Shown: piece by piece, positions 42,252 to 52,289 of the stretch
How the letters are laid out: each line of letters starts with the position of its first letter
Numbering within the stretch: position 1 is the first letter of the stretch
DNA from: CALBZE01 sp036381255
GTDB taxonomy: Bacteria; Gemmatimonadota; Gemmatimonadetes; Longimicrobiales; RSA9
Direction: 5' to 3'
Assembly (NCBI GenBank): GCA_036381255.1
Contig: DASVDG010000106.1
Coordinates: 40,011-104,010 of the forward strand
DNA length: 64,000 nt
Notes under the pieces: generated by a model
Databases searched by the model: none
The model's input: only the letters and a program-made list of their open reading frames with translations
What the model was told of the DNA's origin: nothing
Made by a program: the position numbers and the translations under genes

Positions 42252-43040
42252 TCAGCCTCCGCCGGGCTTTTTCGGGTTTCCGTTCCCCTTGCCCTTTCCC
42301 GGGGGCGGAGCCCCCGGGGGGAGGGGCGGCTTGTCCGGCGGACCGATGCCTTTGCCTTTGCCGCGGGCGCCGGGCGCCGCCGGCGGTCCGGCGGCGGAGC
42401 CGGGGCCGCGGCCCGCGCGAACGGCGGATGCGACGGCCTCGGCGGCCTGCGCGGGCAGGACGCCTTCGCGGATCAGGCGCTCGACGGCGGCGGGGAGCTC
42501 CCTGAGCTCGTCGGGCCGCGCGCCGTGGCTGCGCCAGGCGCCCAGGACCTCGATGGCGACGTCGACCGGCACGCCGCGGTCGAGCAGGTCGGCGAGCGTG
42601 TGCGCGGCCAGCGCGATCGGCTCATCACCGGCGGCGTCGGCCCGGAGCGAGCGGACCGCGTCCTCCGGGACGCCGCGGCGCAGCGCGTCGGCGACGGCCG
42701 TGATGTCGGCCGGCGTGACATCGCCGGCGCCGGCGACGAGCTCGCGGGCCCGCCCCAGCTCGTCGGAGAGCTGCCGGACGACGGCCAGGATGCGCTCGGC
42801 CGGGACACCCTTCGCCGCGCCTTCGAGCGCCTTGTCGACGAGGGGCGCGGTCGGCAGGCCGCGCTCCCGGGCGGCGGCGACGGCGCGCTCGAGCTCCAGC
42901 GCGGCGGCCGCCGGCAGCACGGCCTTGGCGCGGGCGAGGTTGACCTCGACCTGCGCCGCGAAGGCGCTCCGGATCGGTACCGGAGCGCCGCCGGCGGCCA
43001 GCGCGGCGAGCACCGTCATGGATAAGAAAGTTCGTCTCAT
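42252..43040 (-). CDS. Exported helical protein with Gly/Pro/Lys-rich tail, unknown
   Basis: 262 residues from ATG 43040 (43052 also possible). The signal peptide (FLSMTVLAALAAGGAPVPIRSAFA) is followed by repeated short helices separated by GVP/GLP turns (ARERGLPTAPLVDKALEGAAKGVPAERIL, ALRRGVPEDAVRSL, LLDRGVPVDVAIEVL, REGVLPAQAAEAV). The spacing of about 40-50 residues suggests a repeat solenoid. The tail (GKGKGIGPPDKPPLPP) is disordered. Last gene of the ECF operon. Confidence 0.72.
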   Translation of the reverse strand: MRRTFLSMTVLAALAAGGAPVPIRSAFAAQVEVNLARAKAVLPAAAALELERAVAAARERGLPTAPLVDKALEGAAKGVPAERILAVVRQLSDELGRARELVAGAGDVTPADITAVADALRRGVPEDAVRSLRADAAGDEPIALAAHTLADLLDRGVPVDVAIEVLGAWRSHGARPDELRELPAAVERLIREGVLPAQAAEAVASAVRAGRGPGSAAGPPAAPGARGKGKGIGPPDKPPLPPGAPPPGKGKGNGNPKKPGGG

Positions 43041-43102
43041 ACGGACCCCCATACGGGTATGCAGTCCATTCAACGCATTTGACGAGCGGAAGTCGCGCTC
43101 GG

Positions 43103-44293
43103 TCACTTCTCCTGCACGATGACGAGGCTGGCGTTGCGGCGGCCCCAGCCGTCGTCGACGATCCCCGGTGCGTGGTCGGGGACGTACCAGCGGTCGCCGT
43201 CGAGCAGGAAGACGAACTGGTGGAGCCCGGGCTCGAGGACGAGCTCGAGGATCCACCGGTCGCCCGAACGCCTCATCGCCCGCGGCTCCCAATCCGTGAA
43301 CGTGCCGGCGAGTGCCACGCGCTCGGCGTCGCCGGCCGGCAGCTGGAACCGCACTTTGCGCCCGGACCCGACCGCTTCGGCGAGCTCGACGACGGGCGCG
43401 GCGGCGGAGAGCCGGCGTGCGGCGAGCCGCCAGCTCACGCCGAAGCTCGCCGTGACGCTGCCGGGGCTGCCGTAGAGCGGATCGGTCGCGGTCTTCTCGA
43501 CGGTGGCGTACGCAATGACGCGGTCGCCGAGGCGCGAGCTCAACGTCGCATCGAGGCCGAGCTCGGTGTCGAGCGGCGTGCTCCAGAGCGTCGCGCCGAG
43601 ATCGAGTTCGATCCTGTCGAGCGAGAACGCCGCGGACGCGCCGAGCGAGGCGAACGTGCCGTCGACCTGGCCGTTCCTCGCGTCATACGCCGTGGCGGAC
43701 GCTTCCAGCCAGGCGGGCCCCAGGCTGCGTGCCACGAGCACGCCGCCGCCGGTCAGGGCGATCGACCCGTCGGCGGTGAGGTCGATCGGCTCCGCCGTGC
43801 CCGCGTCGAGCGAGTCGGACAGGCTCCAGCGGCCGCGCGTCAGTTCGCCGCGGGCGGTCACCGTGAACGAGCCGAACGTGCGGGTCAGCCGGGGCTCCGC
43901 GGTGAAGCCGTAGGCGCGATAGGAGAACGGTTCACTGTAGTCGAGGCCGAAGACCTCGAGCCGGCCGCCGGCGCGGAGCCGGCCGAGCCGGCGCGAGAGT
44001 CGGGCGCCGAAGGATCCGTTCAGCCACGATCCACCCGCCGCCTCGGCGCTCCGGCCGCCGTAGGCGGACAGGTGGAGGGCGAGCGGGCCGAGGCGCTCGA
44101 GTCGCAACCGCCCGCCGAGCCAGCCGAGCATGGCCGCGTCGACGTTCGGCACGCCGGAGGGCGGCCGCGCGTGGGCCGCCGCGGCGTCGACCCAGGCTTC
44201 GACGGTCTGGGCGCGCAGATCCGCGGCGGTCGCCGCGCCGAGCGTCGGGCCGAACGCCGTGAGCAGCGCCGGCAGTAGCCGGCAGCGGCTCAG
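43103..44293 (-). CDS. Outer-membrane-barrel-like protein with C-terminal CBM48/AMPK domain
   Basis: About 396 residues. The frame stays open to CTG 44293, where GGGAGGG and a 4-nt overlap with the previous stop support an unusual CTG start and give a signal peptide (LLPALLTAFGPTLGAATAA). The alternative is GTG 44152. Residues about 60-300 alternate short beta strands typical of outer-membrane barrels (AGGRLEVFGLDYSEPFSYRAYG, TVTARGELTRGRWSL). The last 80 residues (RVALAGTFTDWEPRAMRRSGDRWILELVLEPGLHQFVFLLDGDRW) are a glycogen-binding-like domain, as in the preceding anti-sigma-like protein. Confidence 0.75.
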   Translation of the reverse strand: MSRCRLLPALLTAFGPTLGAATAADLRAQTVEAWVDAAAAHARPPSGVPNVDAAMLGWLGGRLRLERLGPLALHLSAYGGRSAEAAGGSWLNGSFGARLSRRLGRLRAGGRLEVFGLDYSEPFSYRAYGFTAEPRLTRTFGSFTVTARGELTRGRWSLSDSLDAGTAEPIDLTADGSIALTGGGVLVARSLGPAWLEASATAYDARNGQVDGTFASLGASAAFSLDRIELDLGATLWSTPLDTELGLDATLSSRLGDRVIAYATVEKTATDPLYGSPGSVTASFGVSWRLAARRLSAAAPVVELAEAVGSGRKVRFQLPAGDAERVALAGTFTDWEPRAMRRSGDRWILELVLEPGLHQFVFLLDGDRWYVPDHAPGIVDDGWGRRNASLVIVQEK

Positions 44294-44952
44294 GACGCCC
44301 TCCCGGCCGGAGCGGCGATGCTGATGAGCGCGTTCCTCATGCCGAAGCCGTCATCGACGTACCGCTCGGCCCGGGGGTCCGTCACCCAGCGCTCGCCGTC
44401 GACGAGGTACATGTACTTGTGCAGTCCTGGCGGAAGCGCGAAGAGCCCGGTCCACACGCCGTCGCCGTCCGGGTCGCGCAGCACGTGACGGTCCGGGTCC
44501 CAGCCGTTGAAGTCGCCGGCCAGCGCGACGGAGCGCGCCTCGCCCGAGAAGACGAACTGGACGTAGACGACCGGCGCGGCATCGACGGCGACGGTCTGCG
44601 TCGCGGCCGCGAGCGGTGCGGGCGCGGGTCCGCGTTCGACGGTCGGATCCGCGGTCGGCAGCACGAGCAGGAGCAGCACCGCGACGGCGCCGACCAGCCC
44701 GACGACCGGGCGGACGCGGATCTCCCTGGGCTCGAGGAGCCAGGCGGCGAGCCTGCGCCAGAGCGGCGGCTCGGGTGCCGCCGGCAGCGCGGCCATGACG
44801 CGGGTCTCGAGCCATTCGGGCGCCCGGTCCTCGCGCAGCACCGCGACCTCGGCGAGGATCGCGTCCCACACCTCGGCATCGGCGCGGAGGTCGGCGTCGA
44901 GCTCGTCGTCGGCGAGGTCGCCGTCCAGGTATCGATGAAGGTCGGGGTGCAT
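44290..44952 (-). CDS. Anti-sigma-like membrane protein with periplasmic CBM48/AMPK domain
   Basis: 220 residues from ATG 44952, overlapping the sigma stop by one base. An N-terminal cytoplasmic acidic helical region (MHPDLHRYLDGDLADDELDADL) resembles anti-sigma N-termini but has no HxxxCxxC zinc motif. One membrane segment follows (PVVGLVGAVAVLLLLVLPTA, about 86-105), then the glycogen-binding fold (VQFVFSGEARSVALAGDFNGWDPDRHVL, then LPPGLHKYMYLVDGERWVTDP). Position and topology suggest that a periplasmic glucan controls release of the sigma factor. Confidence 0.8.
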   Translation of the reverse strand: MHPDLHRYLDGDLADDELDADLRADAEVWDAILAEVAVLREDRAPEWLETRVMAALPAAPEPPLWRRLAAWLLEPREIRVRPVVGLVGAVAVLLLLVLPTADPTVERGPAPAPLAAATQTVAVDAAPVVYVQFVFSGEARSVALAGDFNGWDPDRHVLRDPDGDGVWTGLFALPPGLHKYMYLVDGERWVTDPRAERYVDDGFGMRNALISIAAPAGRAS

Positions 44953-45509
44953 CACAGGACCTCCTCCAGTTCGGCCTTGAGCGCCTCGCGGGCACGCAGC
45001 ACCCGCATCTTGAGCGCCGGCACGGACACATCGAGCATCTCCGATATTTCTTCGTACGACCGGCCTTCCACGTGTTTGAGCAGGAAGGCCTCGCGCTGGA
45101 TGTCGGGCAGCCGCTCGATCGCCGCCTGGAGCAGCGTCCGCAGCTCCAGCCGCTCCGTATCCAGCTCCGGGTCCTCGGTCGAACGGGCCGGCGGCACGTG
45201 GTCGGCCTCCAGACTCACATCCTTGCGACGCCGGCTCTTCAAATGGTCCTTGCACCGGTTCGCGAGGATCCGGAACAGCCACGCCCCGAATCGCTCCGGG
45301 TCGCGGCAGCGGTGGATGTGCGTGTACGCCTTCACCAGCGCGCCCTGCACCAGGTCCGCGGCGGTGTCGGCGTGGCTCGTCATCCGCAATGCGTGGCGGT
45401 ACAGCCCATCCTGGTATCGCCGGACCAGGATGCGGTACGCGTCCCGGTCCCCGGCCCTGACCCTCGCGACGATCGCGCCGTCGCTCGGTTCCGTGGAGTG
45501 GTCCTGCAT
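44952..45509 (-). CDS. ECF sigma factor
   Basis: 185 residues from ATG 45509. Upstream ATGs at 45524 and 45593 lie at or before the predicted transcription start. Region 2: FGAWLFRILANRCKDHLKSRRR preceded by YRILVRRYQDGLYRHALRMTSHADTAADLVQGALVKAY. Region 4: AAIERLPDIQREAFLLKHVEGRSYEEISEMLDVSVPALKMRVLRARE. It forms an operon with a membrane protein bearing a carbohydrate-binding domain. Confidence 0.95.
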   Translation of the reverse strand: MQDHSTEPSDGAIVARVRAGDRDAYRILVRRYQDGLYRHALRMTSHADTAADLVQGALVKAYTHIHRCRDPERFGAWLFRILANRCKDHLKSRRRKDVSLEADHVPPARSTEDPELDTERLELRTLLQAAIERLPDIQREAFLLKHVEGRSYEEISEMLDVSVPALKMRVLRAREALKAELEEVL

Positions 45510-45530
45510 TCCGGAACGCCTCATCCCATC

Positions 45531-45556
45531 GGACGCCGAAGCGTCGAAAAAGTCAC
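45531..45556 (-). promoter_or_regulatory. ECF-type autoregulated promoter
   Basis: Minus strand GTGACTTTTT (-35 side, GTGAC at 45552-45556), 16 nt, CGTCC (45531-45535). This matches the general ECF pattern of AAC/GAC-TT with CGTC at 16 nt. It places the transcript start just before ATG 45509. Confidence 0.6.
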
Positions 45557-45579
45557 ATTCATCTGCCTGCCACGCGCCC

Positions 45580-45608
45580 TTGCATTGCTCCACACCCCCC
45601 GCTATACT
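45580..45608 (+). promoter_or_regulatory. Sigma-70 promoter of citrate synthase
   Basis: TTGCAT (45580-45585), 17 nt, TATACT (45603-45608). The leader to the ATG is about 140 nt and structured. Confidence 0.65.
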
Positions 45609-45635
45609 CGGCTCCGGCCGAGGTTACGCCCCCTC

Positions 45636-45685
45636 GCAACGGGGCTGGCTTCCCCGCCGACGGCGGGGGCAGTCGGCCCCGTTGC
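45636..45685 (+). ncRNA. Structured 5' leader of citrate synthase mRNA
   Basis: Two nested perfect stems: outer GCAACGGGGC (45636-45645) with GCCCCGTTGC (45676-45685), inner CCCCGCC (45652-45658) with GGCGGGG (45662-45668), and internal loops TGGCTT and GCAGTCG. No U-run follows, so it is not a terminator. Candidate cis-regulatory RNA; no known class recognised. Confidence 0.45.
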
Positions 45686-45755
45686 CGTATGGACGAGGCG
45701 ACCCGGTCGTCGAGCAATACCAGCCAAGCAATGTGCCGCCCCGGAGGTTTGGGTC

Positions 45756-46889
45756 ATGTCGAGTCGAGGGTTGGAGGGCGTCGTCGTCGCTGAGTCGCGT
45801 CTCAGCAAGATCTACGGTGAACAAGGACGCCTCATCTACAGCGGTTACGAGATCGAGGATCTCGCTGAAAATACAGGATTCGAGGAGGTTTGCCACCTGT
45901 TGTGGTACGGCGAGCTCCCGAATCGGAGCCAGCTCGACACGCTGCGCGGCCAGCTTGCCGCCGAACGGGTGGTGCATCCCGACCTCATCCAACTGCTCCG
46001 GATGCTCCCCTCGGACACGCATCCGATGGCCGCGCTCCGCACGGCCGCCTCGGCGCTCGCCTCGTACGACCCGGAGGCGGAAGATATGTCGCACGAGGCG
46101 AATCTGCGCAAGGCGATCCGGATCACGGCCAAGCTGCCGACGTTGACCGCGGCGTTCGACCGGCTGCGCAACGGCAAGGAGCCGGTCGAGCCGAAGCCGG
46201 AGCTCTCGCATGCCGCGAACTTCCTCTACATGCTCCACGGCGAGGAGCCGGGCGAGCTGGAGACGCGCATCATCGACACCGCGCTGATCCTGCACGCCGA
46301 GCACGGGATGAACGCGTCGACGTTCTCCGCGCGCGTCACCGTGGCCACGCTCTCGGACATGCACTCGGGGATCACGTCCGCGATCGGCACGCTCAAGGGC
46401 CCGCTGCACGGCGGCGCGAACGAGCGTGTGATGCGGATGCTCCAGGAGATCGGCGAGCCGGAGAGCGTCGAGCGCTGGATCAAGGGCGCGCTGGATCGGA
46501 AGGAGCGGATCATGGGCTTCGGCCATCGGGTCTACCGTGCGCTGGATCCGCGTGCGCCGATCCTGAAGAAGCTCGCCGAGGAGCTGGCCGGCCGCGGCGG
46601 CAACACCAAGTGGCTCGAGATCTCGGAACGGATCCAGGCCGTCATGGCGGAGGAGATGGAGCGCCGCGGCAAGAAGATCTATCCGAACGTGGATTTCTTC
46701 AGCGCGTCGGTTTACTACACGCTCGGGATCCCGATGGATCTGTTCACGAACGTCTTCGCCTGCGCGCGGGCCGCGGGGTGGACGGCGCACATCATCGAGC
46801 AGTACAAAGACAACCGGCTGATCCGGCCGAAGGCGGAGTACGTCGGCCCGGAGGGGCTGCGGGTCCGACCGATCGACGAGCGGTCCTGA
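45756..46889 (+). CDS. gltA: Citrate synthase
   Basis: 377 residues from ATG 45756 (GGAGG eight nt upstream). Short, type I-like (archaeal/Gram-positive size) citrate synthase. RGLEGVVVAESRLSKIYGEQGRLIYSGYEIEDLA, then HGMNASTFSARVTVATLSDMHS (catalytic His), GTLKGPLHGGANE, IMGFGHRVYRALDPRAPIL (catalytic His) and NVDFFSASVYYTLGIP (catalytic Asp). It begins the TCA cycle and is followed by icd in the same direction 13 nt later. Confidence 0.96.
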   Translation: MSSRGLEGVVVAESRLSKIYGEQGRLIYSGYEIEDLAENTGFEEVCHLLWYGELPNRSQLDTLRGQLAAERVVHPDLIQLLRMLPSDTHPMAALRTAASALASYDPEAEDMSHEANLRKAIRITAKLPTLTAAFDRLRNGKEPVEPKPELSHAANFLYMLHGEEPGELETRIIDTALILHAEHGMNASTFSARVTVATLSDMHSGITSAIGTLKGPLHGGANERVMRMLQEIGEPESVERWIKGALDRKERIMGFGHRVYRALDPRAPILKKLAEELAGRGGNTKWLEISERIQAVMAEEMERRGKKIYPNVDFFSASVYYTLGIPMDLFTNVFACARAAGWTAHIIEQYKDNRLIRPKAEYVGPEGLRVRPIDERS

Positions 46890-46902
46890 CGAAGGGAGCG
46901 AC

Positions 46903-48135
<1,233 letters not shown>

Positions 48136-48171
48136 CGCGCCGGGGCGTTCCCGCCCCGGACGGGTGTGGGC

Positions 48172-48212
48172 GGCGGGGCGAGCGGTCGCGAACCGGTCGC
48201 CCCGCCTTTTTT
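48172..48212 (+). terminator. Rho-independent terminator after icd
   Basis: Stem GGCGGGGCGA / TCGCCCCGCC with an inner CGGT/ACCG pairing, followed by six T (48207-48212). Confidence 0.92.
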
Positions 48213-48275
48213 CATGGCCGCGGCGGATCTTTGGAAGATCGACGGCTGTAGAACGGCCACGGACACGGGGAGATC

Positions 48276-49805
48276 ATGGTGAATCTCGAGATCGAGGTCA
48301 TTCAGGCGCAGGCGACGGAGGTTGCGACGCCGCTGCTCGTGCTCCCGCACTTCGAGGGAGAGGCGGAGCCGACGGGCGCGGCGGCGGAGGTCGATGGGCG
48401 GACGGGCGGCGAGATCGCGCGCCTGCTCGGCCGCGGCGATTTCCGGGGGAAGCGGGACGAGGCGCTGGTGCTGTATCCGCGTACGGGCGAGGTCGCGGCG
48501 GAGCGACTGCTCCTCGTCGGGCTCGGAAAGGCCGGTGACGTCACGGCCGAAGTCGTGCGCCGCGCGCTCGGCACCGCGGTCCGGCAGGCGGAGCGTATCG
48601 GCGCGGCCGCGCTCGCGCTCTCGCTGGATGCCTTCGACCGGGTCGCCGATCGGCTGGCGGGCGAGGCGGCCGCGCAGGCGGCAGCGGAGGGCGCGGTCCT
48701 GGCCGCGTGGCAGTACCGCGAGTTCAAGAGCGCGCCACCGGACGAGGCGCCGCGGGTCGAGGTGACGTCGCTGACGCTCGTCGCGCGGGACGCCGGCGCG
48801 GCGGAGACGGCGGGGCGTGGCGCACGCCGCGGGGCGGTCGTGGCGCGGGGCGAGAACCTGGCGCGGGAGCTGGCGTCGTCGCCGGGGAACGTGGCCACGC
48901 CGACGCACCTGGCGGAGGTGGCCAGCCGGATCGCGCGCGATCACGGGATGAAGATCACGGTGCTCGACCGCGAGGCGATGCGCCGGGAGGGGATGGGCGC
49001 GCTCCTCGCCGTGGCGCAGGGGAGCGAAGAGGAGCCGCGCTTCATCGCGCTCGAGTACCGGGGCGCCGAGGGCGGGGACGGGCCGCTGGCGCTGGTCGGC
49101 AAGGGCGTGACGTTCGACACGGGCGGCATCTCGATCAAACCGGCCTCCGGCATGGAGGACATGAAGTTCGACATGTCGGGCGCGGCGGCGGTGCTCGGCG
49201 CTATGCAGGCGATCGCGGAGCTGCGGCTGCCGGCGCACGTGGTCGCGCTCGTCCCGTCGACGGAGAACATGCCGTCCGGGCGCGCGGTCAAGCCGGGCGA
49301 CATCATCCGCGCCCATTCGGGGAAGACGATCGAGGTGGTCAACACGGATGCCGAGGGCCGGCTGATCCTGGCCGACGCGCTGTCGTACGCGCAGCGGTAC
49401 CGGCCGCGGGCGATCGTGGACGCGGCGACGCTGACCGGTGCGTGCGTGGTCGCGCTCGGCAACCACGCCGTCGGGCTCATGGGGAACGACGAGTCGCTGA
49501 TCGACGAGGTCCGGGCCGCGGGCGAGCGGACGGGCGAGCGCTGCTGGCCGCTGCCGCTCTGGGAGCCGTACCGTCGCCAGCTCGATAGCGAGTACGCCGA
49601 CCTCAAGAACACGGGCGGCCGGCCGGCGGGCACGATCACCGCCGGCTGGTTCCTCCGGGAGTTCGTCGGGGATGTGCCGTGGGTGCACCTCGACATCGCG
49701 GGCACCGCCTACGGCGATGCGCCGCCGCCGTACCTGCGGAAGGGGTCGACGGGCGTGCCGACCCGCCTGTTCGTGGACTGGGTGCGGGAGCGGGCCGGGC
49801 AGTGA
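48276..49805 (+). CDS. pepA: Leucyl aminopeptidase (M17)
   Basis: 509 residues, GGGGAG before the ATG. The N-terminal macro-like domain is followed by the catalytic domain: LVGKGVTFDTGGISIKPASGMEDMKFDMSGAAAV (metal Lys/Asp), VPSTENMPSGRAVKPGDII, and the signature NTDAEGRLILADAL. It releases N-terminal Leu and other residues using two metal ions in a cytoplasmic hexamer. The stop overlaps the next ATG (TGATG). Confidence 0.96.
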   Translation: MVNLEIEVIQAQATEVATPLLVLPHFEGEAEPTGAAAEVDGRTGGEIARLLGRGDFRGKRDEALVLYPRTGEVAAERLLLVGLGKAGDVTAEVVRRALGTAVRQAERIGAAALALSLDAFDRVADRLAGEAAAQAAAEGAVLAAWQYREFKSAPPDEAPRVEVTSLTLVARDAGAAETAGRGARRGAVVARGENLARELASSPGNVATPTHLAEVASRIARDHGMKITVLDREAMRREGMGALLAVAQGSEEEPRFIALEYRGAEGGDGPLALVGKGVTFDTGGISIKPASGMEDMKFDMSGAAAVLGAMQAIAELRLPAHVVALVPSTENMPSGRAVKPGDIIRAHSGKTIEVVNTDAEGRLILADALSYAQRYRPRAIVDAATLTGACVVALGNHAVGLMGNDESLIDEVRAAGERTGERCWPLPLWEPYRRQLDSEYADLKNTGGRPAGTITAGWFLREFVGDVPWVHLDIAGTAYGDAPPPYLRKGSTGVPTRLFVDWVRERAGQ

Positions 49806-51742
49806 TGCGGTTTCGCGGCGACGGCCGCCGGCGTGGACCGGGGGTCGTCCTCCTCGGGCTGATGGGGGTACTGGGCGCGGCCCGCACAGCGGCGGCGCAG
49901 GAGCCTACGCCGCTGCCGGACTCGACGGCGGTCGTGGATTCGACGGCCGTGCCCGCGGGTCCGGCGGGCATGCCGCTGGATTCGTTGGGCCTGCCGAAGG
50001 ACAGCGTCGCCGCGGCCGACACGCTCGAGCCGATCGACGTGGTACAGCGCTTCCCGCGCGGCACGGCGCCGTCGTGGCGGGCCGGCGTCTGGGAGTGGGA
50101 CCGCAAGGCGCTGATGGCGAGCGGCGCCGCCTCGCTGACCGATCTGCTGGAACGGATCCCCGGCGTACAGCCGCTGCGCTACGGCATGTTCGCGAGTCCG
50201 GAGGCGGTGAACGCCTGGGGGATGACCGCGGGGCGGATCGAGGTCGTGCTCGACGGCTTCGCGCTGGACCCGCTGAACGCGGGCGTCTACGACCTGTCCC
50301 GCTTCGAGCTCGCGGGGCTGGAGCGCGTGCGTGTCGAGCGCGCCGCGGGCCGACTCCGCATCGAGCTCGAGACCATCGCGCCCACGGACCGGCGGCCGTA
50401 CTCCATGGTCGAGGCCGGCACCGGTCAGCCCGACGGCGCGAAGCTGTTCCGCGGGGTCTTCCAGGCGCCACGCGTCTTCGGCGGCCCGCTCTCGCTGGCC
50501 GTGGACCGGGTCGACTCGGAGGGGCTCAACCGCGCCGAACCGGCCAATACGTTCGCGACCTGGCTCAAGTGGGCCCGCATCGTCGGGACGACGGCGCTCC
50601 AGCTCGAGCTGCGCCGGGCCAGCGTGGACCGACAGCTCGCAGACGGCACGCTCGTCGACGGCTCGAGGCAGGACTGGGTGCTGCGGGCGCGGGGCACGCC
50701 GTTCGGGCGGGTGACGACCGAGGCGTTCTTCGGCGCGTCGTCGCTCGAGGGCGGGCTCGCGTCGGCCGCGGTCGAGCCCGTGCCGACCGGGGGCACCGAG
50801 GGTGAGGAGGGCGCCGGGGAGGCGGAGGACGGTGCCGCGGAGGCGGATGACGATGGCCCGACACGGCTGTCGAGCGTTCAGGCGGGCGTACGCGCCGCGT
50901 TCGAGTCGGACCGCGGTTGGAGCCGCGCGACGGTGCGGCTGCGCAACCAGGAGGCGCTGCCCGCGGTCGAGACCGAGCTGACCGGCGGGCTCCGGCCGTT
51001 CGACCCGCTCGAGGTGAGCGGGAGCGTGTCCTGGGCCGACTGGCGCGACGGGTCGAGCGCCGCCGCCTACGGCGTCCGGGCGGAGGTCGGGCCCTTCCTG
51101 GGGCTTCGGCCGTTCGCCGAGCTCTCCGGCGGTCGGCGCGGCGTTCCGTTCCTGCGCAATGCCGAGGGCGCGCCCGTGCTGACCGACCGCACCTCGATCC
51201 GCATCGGCGGCGATTTCAGCCGCGGCGGGCTGCACCTGGCCGGGGCGTTCCTCAAGCTGTCCGCCGACTCGATCCCGGCGTACGGCCTGCCGTTCGATCG
51301 GGGAGCGGGGCTCTTCCCCGGCGGCAACCTCACGGGCTTCGAGGTCACGGGCCGGATCCCGCTCTTCTGGGAGCCGCTCGCGCTGGAAGGCTGGTACACG
51401 CGCTGGTCGGGCGCGGCACCGTGGATCTACCTGCCCGAGGACAGTTGGCGCGCCGCGCTCGTCTACTCGCACAGCCCGCTCCCGAGCGGGAACCTCGACG
51501 TGCTGGCGCGGATCGGGGGTCGCCACCGCGGCGCGATGATCGTGCCGACCGGCGACGGCGCGACGGCGTTCGTGCCCGGCCACACGGTCTTCGACGCCTA
51601 CCTCCAGCTCCGCATCCTGAGCGTCTGGGCGTTCGTCCGCTGGGAGAACATCTTCCTGCGGCCCGGCGTTCAGGACTTCCCGGGCCGCGCGTTCCCCAGG
51701 CAGCGGGTGTTCTACGGGGTCAAATGGGAGTTCTGGAACTGA
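49805..51742 (+). CDS. TonB-dependent-receptor-like outer membrane protein
   Basis: 645 residues from ATG 49805. The signal peptide (VVLLGLMGVLGAARTAAAQ) is followed by a Pro/Asp/Ser linker. A plug-like domain (LMASGAASLTDLLERIPGVQPLRY, then RIEVVLDGFALDPLNAGVYDLSRFELAGLERVRVERA) leads into a beta-rich C-terminal region ending QRVFYGVKWEFWN with an aromatic last strand. An acidic loop (EGEEGAGEAEDGAAEADDDG, residues about 330-350) interrupts the barrel. The substrate is unknown. Cotranscription with pepA is likely. Confidence 0.82.
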   Translation: MRFRGDGRRRGPGVVLLGLMGVLGAARTAAAQEPTPLPDSTAVVDSTAVPAGPAGMPLDSLGLPKDSVAAADTLEPIDVVQRFPRGTAPSWRAGVWEWDRKALMASGAASLTDLLERIPGVQPLRYGMFASPEAVNAWGMTAGRIEVVLDGFALDPLNAGVYDLSRFELAGLERVRVERAAGRLRIELETIAPTDRRPYSMVEAGTGQPDGAKLFRGVFQAPRVFGGPLSLAVDRVDSEGLNRAEPANTFATWLKWARIVGTTALQLELRRASVDRQLADGTLVDGSRQDWVLRARGTPFGRVTTEAFFGASSLEGGLASAAVEPVPTGGTEGEEGAGEAEDGAAEADDDGPTRLSSVQAGVRAAFESDRGWSRATVRLRNQEALPAVETELTGGLRPFDPLEVSGSVSWADWRDGSSAAAYGVRAEVGPFLGLRPFAELSGGRRGVPFLRNAEGAPVLTDRTSIRIGGDFSRGGLHLAGAFLKLSADSIPAYGLPFDRGAGLFPGGNLTGFEVTGRIPLFWEPLALEGWYTRWSGAAPWIYLPEDSWRAALVYSHSPLPSGNLDVLARIGGRHRGAMIVPTGDGATAFVPGHTVFDAYLQLRILSVWAFVRWENIFLRPGVQDFPGRAFPRQRVFYGVKWEFWN

Positions 51743-52070
51743 GTTCCAGACGGCCGTCCCGCCGGATCCATGCGGCGGGGTCGGTGGCGCCATGCGGAGA
51801 TGACCACGCGGGCGGCCCGGCCTGAGCGGCCCGGCCGCCCCGCGGGCCCCGCGCCCGAATCGTGGTCGCCGGCGGCGAGACCCAGCGGAGATCGTCGTGC
51901 ACACCGGTCGGACACGGCTCTCCGAATGCGGCGCGCCGGACGACGCCGGCGCTGATCGGCCACGGGTGACCTCGCGGGCCGCAGCACGTGTCCCGATTTG
52001 ACGCCGCTCCACCGCGGACTCCATCTTCCCCCACCCCCGGAGCCGACCCCCATCGACAGGGAGGATGCCC
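51743..52070. other. Intergenic region after the TonB-like gene
   Basis: 328 bp; short GC-rich open frames only. The last 25 bp contain AGGGAGG, the ribosome-binding site of the next gene. Nothing else recognised. Confidence 0.5.
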
Positions 52071-52289
52071 ATGCGTGGATTCGTACGCGTCGCCGTGGCC
52101 TGCGTGGTGCTGGCCGCGTGCTCGAACGCGCCCCGGGAGGATTCGCCGGCCCGGGCGGTGGATGCCCGGGCGCGGGACAGCGCGATCGCCGCGTCGAAGC
52201 TTCCGGGCGCGAAGGCCGTCGGGCGCGCGCTGGACGCGAGCGACGCGGCCGCGGCCCGGGCCGCGGCGCTGGACTCGGCGATGCACTGA
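52071..52289 (+). CDS. Small lipoprotein, unknown
   Basis: 72 residues from ATG 52071, chosen over 52065 because AGGGAGG lies six nt before it. The signal peptide ends in VVLAACSNAP (Cys 16 by this start). The mature part is a short helix-rich segment (ARDSAIAASKLPGAKAVGRALDASDAAAARAAALDSAM). No family is recognised. Confidence 0.65.
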   Translation: MRGFVRVAVACVVLAACSNAPREDSPARAVDARARDSAIAASKLPGAKAVGRALDASDAAAARAAALDSAMH

